This document shows, piece after piece, positions 1 through 7,398 of a DNA stretch of 45,934 nucleotides. A program made the translations under genes and the position numbers. This DNA is from Treponema sp. Lineage in GTDB: Bacteria; Spirochaetota; Spirochaetia; Treponematales; Treponemataceae. Position 1 is the stretch's first letter. Each line of letters opens with the position of its first letter. The DNA lies in NCBI GenBank assembly GCA_012519415.1, contig JAAYQG010000011.1, positions 1-45,934 on the forward strand. Reading direction: 5' to 3'. The notes beneath the pieces were generated by a model. The model saw only the letters and a list, made by a program, of their open reading frames with translations. It did no database searches and was not told where the DNA came from.

Positions 1-127
1 GAATTCTAAAAAAATTGCTGATTCTATAATTGATAAAATAAATGAAAAAATACTTATAGTCGTATCTCATGATGATTTTGTTAAAAATATATTCAGGACT
101 GATCAAACTGAATATATCGAAATATAA
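1..127 (+). CDS. ABC transporter ATP-binding protein, C-terminal fragment
   Basis: Only the last 41 codons lie in the window; the frame is open from base 2 and ends with TAA at 125-127. The visible part contains the string KILIVVSHDD, which matches the beta-strand plus H-loop histidine (VSHD) that follows Walker B in ABC-family ATPases, and then a short tail of about 20 residues. In this family the H-loop histidine contacts the ATP gamma-phosphate. The rest of the protein, including any membrane or peptidase domain, is outside the window, so it cannot be said whether this is an ATPase subunit or a fused exporter. A small Cys-rich peptide gene starts 13 nt after the stop, probably in the same transcript, which suggests but does not prove export of that peptide. 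Confidence 0.7.
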   Translation, partial: NSKKIADSIIDKINEKILIVVSHDDFVKNIFRTDQTEYIEI

Positions 128-140
128 AGAGGAGGCACAT

Positions 141-266
141 ATGGTTATTCTTAACAAGAAAAAAGAAAGCTCTATCTATTCAGATGTAACTTTTAAAAAG
201 TGTTGCCCTGGATGCAGAGCACCTACTTGTCCTGGCTATCTTTGTTGTGGTCCAGCAGGTAGATAA
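141..266 (+). CDS. Small cysteine-rich peptide, candidate modified or secreted peptide precursor
   Basis: A 41-residue ORF starts at an ATG placed 6 nt after a strong Shine-Dalgarno sequence (GAGG at 131-134). An ATG further upstream in the same frame (base 69) lies inside the ATPase gene and has no ribosome site. The first 20 residues are charged and Cys-free (MVILNKKKESS and on). The last 21 carry all six cysteines in the spacing CC-x2-C-x4-C-x4-CC with several Gly and Pro, ending GPAGR. A Cys-free leader plus a compact Cys-rich core beside an ABC ATPase is the usual shape of a ribosomally made, modified peptide, but no maturase is visible in the window. It could instead be a small metal-binding protein. 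I do not recognise the family. Confidence 0.6.
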   Translation: MVILNKKKESSIYSDVTFKKCCPGCRAPTCPGYLCCGPAGR

Positions 267-311
267 TGGTATTTTATATTCAATAATAAAATTTTCTAGA
301 TTTTAAAAAAT

Positions 312-373
312 GGGGCAAAAATATTAAAATTTGTTTGATTTGATAAATCATTCAAAATAAAGATTTTTGCCCC
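312..373 (+). terminator. Likely terminator after the Cys-rich peptide gene
   Basis: A perfect 11-bp inverted repeat (GGGGCAAAAAT at 312-322 and its complement at 363-373) encloses 40 nt that can itself fold (TTTGA / TCAAA). It is followed by a pyrimidine-rich TCTTTCTTT run rather than a pure U tract. It lies 46 nt after the peptide stop codon and would end the ATPase-peptide transcript. Confidence 0.55.
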
Positions 374-419
374 CTCTTTCTTTAGAATAATTCAGGATTT
401 ATCTATGATTTCTAAATTC

Positions 420-444
420 CAAGTTTTTGCGGTCCAAAAACTTG
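420..444. repeat. Short foldback of the AAGTTTTTG family
   Basis: CAAGTTTTTG (420-429) and its exact complement (435-444) flank a 5-nt loop. Related stems recur at 1639, 1796, 13692, 26021 and 29448. There is no T tract next to it, so it does not look like a plain terminator. The rest of 374-492 holds no gene that I can see. Confidence 0.6.
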
Positions 445-492
445 ATAGTTGGAGCGTTTTTGGATTTTGTGCTGTGTGAATAGTTCCACTTT

Positions 493-1620
493 TTAAAGAC
501 GAATAATTTTAGAATTTGTTAAGACTTCATTCCCTGTTTCTGTGATTAGTATGTCGTTTTCAAGACGACAGCCGCCAAGTTTTGCATCATAAAGACCGGG
601 TTCAAGTGTTACAACCATGCCGGGCATAAAAACTTGCGAAATATCGGCATTGCTTTTTATAGACGGCCATTCATGTGCTTCAAGTCCTATTCCGTGCCCT
701 AAAGCATGAGGCATTTTTCTGTTTATTTGTTGAAAAATCGAATCTGTTTTTATGTTTGCTTCGCATACGGGAATACCTGCTTTGTATAAATCTAATGATA
801 TGTTTGCAGCAGTTTGCACAGATTCAAGCATCTCATTTTGTTTTTTTTCAAGTGTACCACGCGCAACAGTAAGTGTAACATCGCTTGTGTAGCCGTCATA
901 AATAAGACCGAAATCTAAAATAGAAAGTCCTTTGTCCGCAAACATTCCGGATGTATAGCCCGGAAAGGCATGTATATAAAAACTTCTTGATGCTCCTGCT
1001 GCAAGTGTACCAAAACCTGTGCCTTCAAGATTATTACTGTGTGCGGCTTTTTCTATAAAAAGTGCAACCTCTATTTCACTTGTAAATTTTCCATCAATAA
1101 GCCCTGCTTCAATTGTTTCTATAACTTCGTTGGTTAATGCGCAAGCTTTGCGAATTGTTGCAATTTCAGTTTCGTCTTTTATTGCTCGCATATATTTTAT
1201 ATGCTGATTAACTCCGTTTTCGCGGCAAAGCACATCGTTTCTAACAAAAGTTTCAACATATTTTAGAAATACAGGATATGGCGTTCTAGAAGGAATTTCA
1301 ATTTTTTGATTGGGCATTATTTGGAATATGGCAGCAATTCCTGCAGCAGCTTGAACATTAGACCTGTCAAATTTTGTAAATGGAATAATTACGTTGACAT
1401 CCGCTTTTTCATTTGCAAGATGTTCGTCCCAAGGAGATAAAATCGCTTCTCCCGTAAAGCTGATTCCTAAAATAGCATCGTTTGGATGACCTGAAAAATA
1501 TCTAAGAGCGGGATCTCTCATATTTTCAGAATCTTCAATAATAACAAGTGCTATATTATTTTGTTCCATCCAAGCTGCAAGAGCCATACATCTTTTTTGA
1601 TACACCGAAATATTTTTCAT
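493..1620 (-). CDS. M24-family metallopeptidase (Xaa-Pro aminopeptidase/dipeptidase type)
   Basis: This 375-residue cytoplasmic enzyme should remove N-terminal residues in front of proline or split X-Pro dipeptides. The C-terminal pita-bread domain has the five metal ligands expected for M24: Asp236 (LDFGLIYDG), Asp247 (TSDVTL), His309 (LGHGIGLEAHEWP), Glu340 (LEPGLY) and Glu354 (CRLEND). The N-terminal 130 residues match the creatinase/prolidase N domain in size. I chose the ATG at 1620, preceded by GGAG with 5 nt spacing; a longer ORF starting at 1668 runs into repeat sequence and lacks a ribosome site. It lies downstream of murJ on the same strand, separated by a repeat array, and may pair functionally with the peptide importer at 29.6-35.6 kb. 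PepP versus PepQ cannot be decided here. Confidence 0.88.
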   Translation of the reverse strand: MKNISVYQKRCMALAAWMEQNNIALVIIEDSENMRDPALRYFSGHPNDAILGISFTGEAILSPWDEHLANEKADVNVIIPFTKFDRSNVQAAAGIAAIFQIMPNQKIEIPSRTPYPVFLKYVETFVRNDVLCRENGVNQHIKYMRAIKDETEIATIRKACALTNEVIETIEAGLIDGKFTSEIEVALFIEKAAHSNNLEGTGFGTLAAGASRSFYIHAFPGYTSGMFADKGLSILDFGLIYDGYTSDVTLTVARGTLEKKQNEMLESVQTAANISLDLYKAGIPVCEANIKTDSIFQQINRKMPHALGHGIGLEAHEWPSIKSNADISQVFMPGMVVTLEPGLYDAKLGGCRLENDILITETGNEVLTNSKIIRL

Positions 1621-1638
1621 AACCACTCCAATATAAAT

Positions 1639-1866
1639 AAAGTTTGCGTTGCAAACTTTGCAAATCAAAACTTTGACGCTATTTCCGGCAAAGTTTTCAT
1701 TAGAACTCCTATAAAAACTCGATGAGGAAGTATCAACTTCCGAATTGAGTTTTTAGCGCACTTTCGCAATGGAATGAGAAAGTGCAGTAAATAAACAAGT
1801 TTGCGTTGCAAACTTGCGAATGCAAACTTTGACGCTATTTCCGGCAAAGTTTTCATTAGAACTCCA
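1639..1866. repeat. Array of foldbacks with a 39-nt exact direct repeat
   Basis: Two copies of a roughly 70-nt unit (1641-1709 and 1797-1865) share an identical 39-nt 3' part (1671-1709 and 1827-1865). Each begins with a palindrome: AAAGTTTGC-GTT-GCAAACTTT at 1639-1659 and CAAGTTTGC-GTT-GCAAACTTG at 1796-1816. Between them are two more foldbacks, one with AAAAACTC / GAGTTTTT arms around GGAAGT-ATCA-ACTTCC, and one with GCACTTTC / GAAAGTGC arms. On the minus strand each unit carries GGAG, 5 nt and ATG, opening a mini-ORF MKTLPEIASKF. The array fills the murJ to peptidase gap. Confidence 0.75.
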
Positions 1867-1871
1867 ATATA

Positions 1872-3560
1872 TCATTCATTCGGAATATTTGATACATCGC
1901 AGACATCGCTATTGTCGCTATTATTGTTTCTGCTGCTGATACTCGAAATTGTACTTTGAATTTGCGGCGAAGTTGTTTTTTGTTTATTCATCTTTGTTTT
2001 CACCGTATCTATGATTATTTTTAAAATAGGATCTTTCGTTAATGCAAGCAATGCAAGCATTATAACTCCAAATATAATTGCTGATAAAGATAATGGTATT
2101 CCTTGTGCAAATAGTCTGTTCATTTTTTCAAAAGGACTACATAAAAACGGTTTCAAAAAATAAAGCGGAACAATAGAAATTGCCGAAAGAACAAATGTTT
2201 TAACTGAATAAAACATTGTGCTTTTAAACAAGTAGAATACATCAGTTATATTTGTCTTTTTTAGGAATATAAAAAGTGCTACTGTATTTACAAGACTTGA
2301 TGCAGAAAGTGCAAAAGCAATGCCCGAACCGGAAAAAGATTTTGAGAGAATTGCCGCAAGAATCATATTTACAGTAAAGCTTATAATTCCAGCCAATGTA
2401 GGAAGTTTTGAGTTTCCTTGTGCATAAAAAGCCGGCGCAATAATTCTGTTGAGTGCGATAAAGTAAAGACCTGTTATATGCCACGAAAAAGCTTTAAGCG
2501 TTAATTTTACAGAATCTTCTGTAAAGCGACGTGCTTGAAAAATCAATTTGATAATATTTTCGCCATAAAGCAAAGAAAAGAAAGTTACTGGAATTGTAAT
2601 TAATGCAATTATACAGCATGCTCTTCGCAACATATCCTTAAAATCGTTCCATTTTTTGTTTTGTGCAAGCATTGAAAGGTCTGGCAAAATTACAGTTCCA
2701 ATTGAAACTGCAAAAATTCCAAGAATGAGCTCTTGCAGTCTAATCGAAAACTGAAGACTTGACGCAACGCCAACACCTGCTTGTGTTGCAAAACGAGTGG
2801 AAACAAAATCATTCAGCTGATATGCTGCCATACCTAAAATTGTTGGTGCAACTAATGCAATTATGCGTTTTGTTCCGGGGTTAGAAAATGCTTTTTTTAA
2901 TGAAGTAAATTGAATTTTCCAATTTGTAGCTAAAACAAAAGGAAGTTGAAAAAGTGCTTGAACTGTTCCCCCAAAAACTACACCTATTGCCATTGCACGT
3001 GCAGGATTATCTGTATAAGGTGCAAGAAGATAAGTAGCACTAATTATAATTATGTTTAATAAAATCGGAGTAACACCAGATGGCAAAAAAATCTTTAAGC
3101 TGTTTAATATTCCCTGAAAAAAAGCTGCAACTGAAATTACAATTAAATACGGAAACATTAGTCTTGTAAGAAAAGTCATTTCCGGAAGAATATCTTTAGA
3201 TGCGTTGTTTGCAAAAAGCGGAATAATATGTGGCGTTAAAATTATGCAAATAATAGTAGAAGTTGTTGTAAGAAAAGTTACTAAAGTAAATGTGGCATTT
3301 ATAAATTCTTGAGTTTCTTCTTTTGATTTGCTTTTAAGATACGAGCGAAATGTTGGAATAAAAGCCACAGAAATGCTACCTTCTGCAAAAAGTTTTCGAA
3401 AAAGATTTGGGAACATAAATCCGACAGTAAAAGCGTCTGAAAGAGAAGATGTTCCAAGCAAAGCTGCTTTTGTCATTTCGCGGATAACGCCGAGAAGTCT
3501 AGAACAGAACGTTAATATCGAAAGTTTAAGGCCGGCCGAAGCGATAGATTTTTTTTTCAT
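1872..3560 (-). CDS. murJ: Lipid II flippase MurJ (MviN family)
   Basis: This polytopic inner-membrane protein moves lipid-linked peptidoglycan precursors to the outer face. The N-terminus reads MKKKSIASAGLKLSILTFCS then RLLGVIREMTKAALLGTSS, the characteristic MviN start with the conserved arginines of the central cavity. About 14 hydrophobic segments follow, and the 562-residue length is a little above the usual 510-530 because of a Ser/Asn-rich tail after residue 525. I chose the ATG at 3560; the ORF stays open to 3659, but that stretch is not MurJ-like and overlaps the promoter. There is no Shine-Dalgarno before the ATG and a -10 box lies 9 nt upstream, so the mRNA may have almost no leader. 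It is divergent from the adenylate cyclase. Confidence 0.93.
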   Translation of the reverse strand: MKKKSIASAGLKLSILTFCSRLLGVIREMTKAALLGTSSLSDAFTVGFMFPNLFRKLFAEGSISVAFIPTFRSYLKSKSKEETQEFINATFTLVTFLTTTSTIICIILTPHIIPLFANNASKDILPEMTFLTRLMFPYLIVISVAAFFQGILNSLKIFLPSGVTPILLNIIIISATYLLAPYTDNPARAMAIGVVFGGTVQALFQLPFVLATNWKIQFTSLKKAFSNPGTKRIIALVAPTILGMAAYQLNDFVSTRFATQAGVGVASSLQFSIRLQELILGIFAVSIGTVILPDLSMLAQNKKWNDFKDMLRRACCIIALITIPVTFFSLLYGENIIKLIFQARRFTEDSVKLTLKAFSWHITGLYFIALNRIIAPAFYAQGNSKLPTLAGIISFTVNMILAAILSKSFSGSGIAFALSASSLVNTVALFIFLKKTNITDVFYLFKSTMFYSVKTFVLSAISIVPLYFLKPFLCSPFEKMNRLFAQGIPLSLSAIIFGVIMLALLALTKDPILKIIIDTVKTKMNKQKTTSPQIQSTISSISSRNNNSDNSDVCDVSNIPNE

Positions 3561-3569
3561 AACTTTTAC

Positions 3570-3598
3570 AGAATACTTTTGTTGCTGATTTGTTTCAA
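3570..3598 (-). promoter_or_regulatory. Promoter of murJ, close to the start codon
   Basis: Read on the minus strand: TTGAAA (3598-3593), a 17-nt spacer, TATTCT (3575-3570), then 9 nt to the murJ ATG. A start site 6-8 nt after the -10 box would leave a leader of 0-3 nt. It overlaps the promoter of the divergent cyclase gene. Confidence 0.5.
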
Positions 3599-3610
3599 TA
3601 GGTTTATAAT
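3582..3610 (+). promoter_or_regulatory. Promoter of the adenylate cyclase operon
   Basis: TTGCTG (3582-3587), a 17-nt spacer and a perfect TATAAT (3605-3610). The expected leader to the TTG start at 3724 is about 107 nt. It interleaves with the murJ promoter on the other strand. Confidence 0.5.
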
Positions 3611-3723
3611 ATTGTTTATATGCTCTAAAATCTCTAAAATTATTAGTGGGAAAAATCATTGCGCTAAAGATTTTTTACAAAGAATTTTTGCAAAGAATAT
3701 TTAACATTTGGGAGGTTTATAAA

Positions 3724-5415
3724 TTGAAAAAAGGCATTTTTTTTCAAAAGGTTGGAAAAACATCTGTTATACCTATTTCTTTTAAGATATTGGCTGTTTT
3801 TTTGTGTCTTCTGTTATTTTCAAACTTTATAACAAATTATATAAATATGTTACTAAACAGAAAATATATGTTTTCCGTAACAAACCAGCTATTAGTAAAA
3901 GAACTTAAAGAAATTTTTACAAATGCAAGTAATCAATATGAAATATTTAAGTTTTCATCTGATGTAGAAAGCAGTATTTCTTCTATTTTATCATCTGCAA
4001 AAAAAGGATTTACGCATGACCACAGTATGCTGCTAGGTGTAGACCCATTAGGTTTTATAGTTTTTGGTGTGAGTGCAGATGGATATGAATATAAGACGTT
4101 CCCTGATAAAGAGGCTTTAGCTAAAATCAAAACAGACAGCGAAAACGGAATTGCAGAAGGTTCTATGTATTTTACAACAGAAGAAGGTAGAAATCTTGCT
4201 GTTTATAAATATCATGAAGATTGGCAATGTTTTTTGATTCGCTCGGAACTGCTTTCTGATATGAATGCGGATTCTAACCGTGTCTTTTTGATTATCTGTA
4301 TAATTACAATTTTTCTTATTGCAGGGTTTCTTGTTTTAGGTTTTTATATGTTCAATGAGATTCTTCGCTACTTAAAACAGATGATTCAAAGCCTTTACGA
4401 AATGCAGAAAAAACAATCGCTTGACTTGCTTGATTTAACAGGTGCGCCAAACGATGATATTACATATCTTGGTGCTTCGTTCAACTCTCTTTCATCTTCG
4501 ATAAACAACTTGATGTCTATTTTTAGACGTTTTACAACGCGCGACGTAGTTGAACATGCATATAAAAATCATCATGTAGGGCTTGAAGGTTCTCAAAGAG
4601 AATTGACGATTTTGTTTTCAGACATAAGAGGCTTTACTTACATGACTGAAACTTTGGGAAACGACATTATTAATCTGCTTAATATTCATTATTCTCGAAC
4701 AATTAACAAAGTGCATGACCAAAACGGAATTATCGGTTCTATTATTGGAGATGCAGTTCTAGCTATTTATGGTGCGCTTCGAGATAATTATCACAATAAA
4801 TCTCTTGAAGCAGTGCGCAGTGCATGGGAAATAATAAAAGAAACGGCGAAACTTAGAGATGCAATAATTGCTCGACGTGCTGAAATTGAAGAAGAACGTT
4901 CTCTCACGGAAGCAGAAGAGCGCGTTTTCAAAGCTGTTTTAATAGATGTTGGTGTAGGTATAGACGGCGGTAATGTTTTTTACGGCAACATCGGGTCTAT
5001 TGAACGTATGACAACAACAGTAATCGGCGACAATGTAAATGCTGCAAGTCGTCTTGAAGGATTAACTAAAATTTATCACTTGCCTATTATTGTATCAGAG
5101 TATGTAAAAGATGATGTTTCCAGCATGACATCTCAATACCGTTTTTATGAAATTGATACGGTTCAAGTCAAAGGGAAAACCGAAGGTAATAAAATATTTT
5201 TCCCCTATGATACTTTGCAACCAGATGAAAATCTTGAAAAACAGTTTGAAGATTTTGAAGAGGGACTTCAAAATTATTATTCTGGCAACTGGGCTGAAGC
5301 TAAAAAGCATATGCGAAAAAGTGGACTTGATGTTGCTGAAATTTTTCTTCAGCGAATGTCTGTAAGAAATTTGCCTGAAAATTGGAGTGGTATATGGACA
5401 ATGACAACAAAATAA
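3724..5415 (+). CDS. Membrane-bound class III adenylate cyclase
   Basis: This 563-residue enzyme makes cAMP from ATP. A TM helix at residues 17-39 and a second at 187-210 bracket an extracytoplasmic sensor region of about 147 residues. A HAMP-like linker follows, then the cyclase domain (about 292-495). Catalytic features are present: metal-binding Asp300 (FSDIRGF), Asp343 (IIGDAVLAIYG), transition-state Asn/Arg in GDNVNAASRLEGL (435-447), and Lys483 in VQVKGK, the residue that selects adenine. I chose TTG at 3724 because GGGAGG lies 8 nt before it; an ATG at 3646 has no ribosome site. The end overlaps the next gene by 22 nt. The ligand of the sensor region is unknown. Confidence 0.88.
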   Translation: MKKGIFFQKVGKTSVIPISFKILAVFLCLLLFSNFITNYINMLLNRKYMFSVTNQLLVKELKEIFTNASNQYEIFKFSSDVESSISSILSSAKKGFTHDHSMLLGVDPLGFIVFGVSADGYEYKTFPDKEALAKIKTDSENGIAEGSMYFTTEEGRNLAVYKYHEDWQCFLIRSELLSDMNADSNRVFLIICIITIFLIAGFLVLGFYMFNEILRYLKQMIQSLYEMQKKQSLDLLDLTGAPNDDITYLGASFNSLSSSINNLMSIFRRFTTRDVVEHAYKNHHVGLEGSQRELTILFSDIRGFTYMTETLGNDIINLLNIHYSRTINKVHDQNGIIGSIIGDAVLAIYGALRDNYHNKSLEAVRSAWEIIKETAKLRDAIIARRAEIEEERSLTEAEERVFKAVLIDVGVGIDGGNVFYGNIGSIERMTTTVIGDNVNAASRLEGLTKIYHLPIIVSEYVKDDVSSMTSQYRFYEIDTVQVKGKTEGNKIFFPYDTLQPDENLEKQFEDFEEGLQNYYSGNWAEAKKHMRKSGLDVAEIFLQRMSVRNLPENWSGIWTMTTK

Positions 5416-6824
5416 ATATTTCTAAACCGGAAGTAGTACTTTTTATTGGTGATAAACTTGTTCCATCGGATTTATCTGCTACAAACAGTTACGATATTGA
5501 ATCTGAATTTGCAAAAGCAAAAGCAAACCGTTCATATAAAGTAATTTTTATAATTGTAGGAATCGGCATTTTTGTAGTTCTGTTTTCAATACTTTTTTCA
5601 AAATACATAAAAACTAATAATGAAAAAATGAAAGTTAGTGTTGAATCTTTCGATGATTTGAATTTGCGTCGACTTTTAGATTCTGTTTCTCGCATAGAAA
5701 ATGAACTTTCGCTTGCTGTGTCTGAAAAAAAACAAATAGATGATGCTTATAAAGAAAGTATTTTAAGTGCTGAACAAGTTCGTGATGCAGATTTACATAC
5801 TTTGCAATATATGAATCTTTCCAAAAGTGAATATAACAAGCAAAAACGAAAAATTGAAGAATCTTGCGAACATAAAATTGCTTTTATAGAAACTACTTAC
5901 AAAGAAGATACTGAATATATTGATGCAAAAATAAAAGATATTACAAATGAACTTGCAGCAATGGACAGTGCAAATCTTGAAAGAGCGCAAAAAATGCAGT
6001 CTGAGATAGACTCGCAGCGTCAGGTTTTTGAAATTGAAAAGCAGCAATTAATAGAAGAATATGAATTAAACATCGAAACATTGAAAAATCAGCTTGCTGC
6101 TCAAAAAACGGAAGCTTATAAAGAGCGCAATCGTGTTGTAGACACAATCGCTACGCGATATAAAAAAGAAATAGCGGCTTTGAAAGAAACAATAGATTCT
6201 TTAGATCCTGAAATTTCTAATAAAAAAGCTGACGATATTCTTCTTGATACTGAACTTCTTGAAAATACAGCACCGCAGTTTTTGAGTTTTTTATCAGAAC
6301 AATATGATTTTTCTGAAGCCGATATACTGTTGCTTGCTACAATAGATAAAAAACTTGAAAATTTTGATTATTTATCTAACATAATTGCTGAACAACCACA
6401 CAAAAACAGCCTTGCATCGTTTGCAAGAGCTCGAAACTTTATCCTGCATTCTTTTGCAGGCGATGCGGTTACATTGCTGAAAAATATTTTATCTGCAAGA
6501 ACAGAAGCCGAGCAGAATGCAGTCAAGCTTGATTCTTTGATTAGTTCTTACGAGCTTTATTTTGAAGCAGAACTAAAAGATTCAGGAGATTCCGGCTGTG
6601 TTATAGATTCACGGAATAAATCTGAAATTATTGTATATATTTTGCCCGCTTATAAAAACAAAATTGAAAATACAATAGCTTCTGTTTATAGAACGCCGGA
6701 CGAAGTAATCGGTGAAGTTATGCTTAAAAAACAAGGCAATGTAATTGTGGCTGTACCGCAAAATACAAGAACTTCATCAAAAATAAAAACAGGCGACCGT
6801 ATTTTGATTAAAAATTCACAATAA
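5394..6824 (+). CDS. Membrane-anchored coiled-coil protein of unknown function
   Basis: 476 residues. Residues 1-48 are polar and probably cytoplasmic, one TM helix spans about 49-68, then a long Glu/Lys/Gln-rich coiled coil runs to about residue 280. A C-terminal part of about 190 residues ends in a beta-rich segment (VIVAVPQNTRTSSKIKTGDRI). The ATG at 5394 has GGAG 6 nt upstream, and that site lies inside the cyclase coding sequence; the two genes overlap by 22 nt, which points to translational coupling. I do not recognise a named family. The context suggests a partner, scaffold or downstream element of the cyclase. The GDRILI ending resembles small beta-barrel ends that follow coiled coils in envelope proteins, but this is weak. 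Confidence 0.75.
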   Translation: MDNDNKINISKPEVVLFIGDKLVPSDLSATNSYDIESEFAKAKANRSYKVIFIIVGIGIFVVLFSILFSKYIKTNNEKMKVSVESFDDLNLRRLLDSVSRIENELSLAVSEKKQIDDAYKESILSAEQVRDADLHTLQYMNLSKSEYNKQKRKIEESCEHKIAFIETTYKEDTEYIDAKIKDITNELAAMDSANLERAQKMQSEIDSQRQVFEIEKQQLIEEYELNIETLKNQLAAQKTEAYKERNRVVDTIATRYKKEIAALKETIDSLDPEISNKKADDILLDTELLENTAPQFLSFLSEQYDFSEADILLLATIDKKLENFDYLSNIIAEQPHKNSLASFARARNFILHSFAGDAVTLLKNILSARTEAEQNAVKLDSLISSYELYFEAELKDSGDSGCVIDSRNKSEIIVYILPAYKNKIENTIASVYRTPDEVIGEVMLKKQGNVIVAVPQNTRTSSKIKTGDRILIKNSQ

Positions 6825-6855
6825 TAAATACTAAAGTCAAAATGAGCGAATATAC

Positions 6856-6903
6856 AAACATCACTTAAAAGATTTTAATTTCTTTTAAGTGATGTTTTTT
6901 TAT
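6856..6903 (+). terminator. Rho-independent terminator of the cyclase operon
   Basis: A perfect 16-bp stem (6856-6871 with 6882-6897), a 10-nt loop, and a run of Ts from 6895 to 6902. It lies 32 nt after the coiled-coil gene and would end the cyclase transcript. Confidence 0.9.
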
Positions 6904-7156
6904 AAAATATTTTTAGTTTTGACAGTTGTTTATGCGATGAGCAATTTTCGTGTTTATGCGAATCAAACTATTAACCGCAATTAACTGCAACTTTTGATGA
7001 ATAATTGCGTCTATATATTTGCAGAAATTATACAATGAATATTTTTATTTATTTGTACGGAAAAGCTCAAGCGATAATACAAAAGTTAAAACTCCGTTGT
7101 GAGGTTATGATGTAGTTATGCTTTTTTCATGTTATATGTTTACAAATGTATAGATT

Positions 7157-7190
7157 TATGCGAATATTTAGCTTGCGAATTATTCGCATA
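7157..7190. promoter_or_regulatory. Inverted repeat, possible operator before the activase gene
   Basis: TATGCGAATA (7157-7166) and its exact complement (7181-7190) are separated by 14 nt that again contain GCGAAT. Another TTTATGCGAAT lies near 6952, so the ATGCGAAT word occurs several times in this 495-nt gap. The inverted repeat ends 16 nt before the predicted -35 box, a common place for a regulator. The rest of 6904-7398 shows no gene. Confidence 0.4.
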
Positions 7191-7205
7191 TGTTTGTTTC
7201 GACAT

Positions 7206-7235
7206 TTGTCATAAAACTGAAACCTTCCGTATAAT
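7206..7235 (+). promoter_or_regulatory. Promoter of the activase gene
   Basis: TTGTCA (7206-7211), an 18-nt spacer and a perfect TATAAT (7230-7235). It would give a leader of about 155 nt before the ATG at 7399. A second TATAAT (7269-7274) has no good -35 box. Confidence 0.5.
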
Positions 7236-7398
7236 AGATTTGAGACTGATACAAAATGTTAAAATGTGTATAATATAAATATAAATAAACAAAAGGAATT
7301 GCTTACACAGCTTAAACAACAAAAGATAAAATATTCAAAATCTAATATAAAAATAATAAATTTTGTTTAATGTTTATGTGTAGGTTTTTGTAGATTTT

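Noticed and set aside
69-140. An upstream in-frame ATG that would lengthen the Cys-rich peptide to 65 residues
   Set aside because: It lies inside the ATPase reading frame and lacks a ribosome site, while the ATG at 141 has a strong one.
141-266. Homology of the Cys-rich peptide to conotoxins
   Set aside because: Only the cysteine order agrees; no other residue pattern supports it, and short Cys-rich cores arise repeatedly.
1665-1856. A 63-residue minus-strand ORF in the foldback array as a real protein
   Set aside because: Its sequence is a translation of palindromes and a direct repeat; nothing looks like a fold. Only its start signals are noted.
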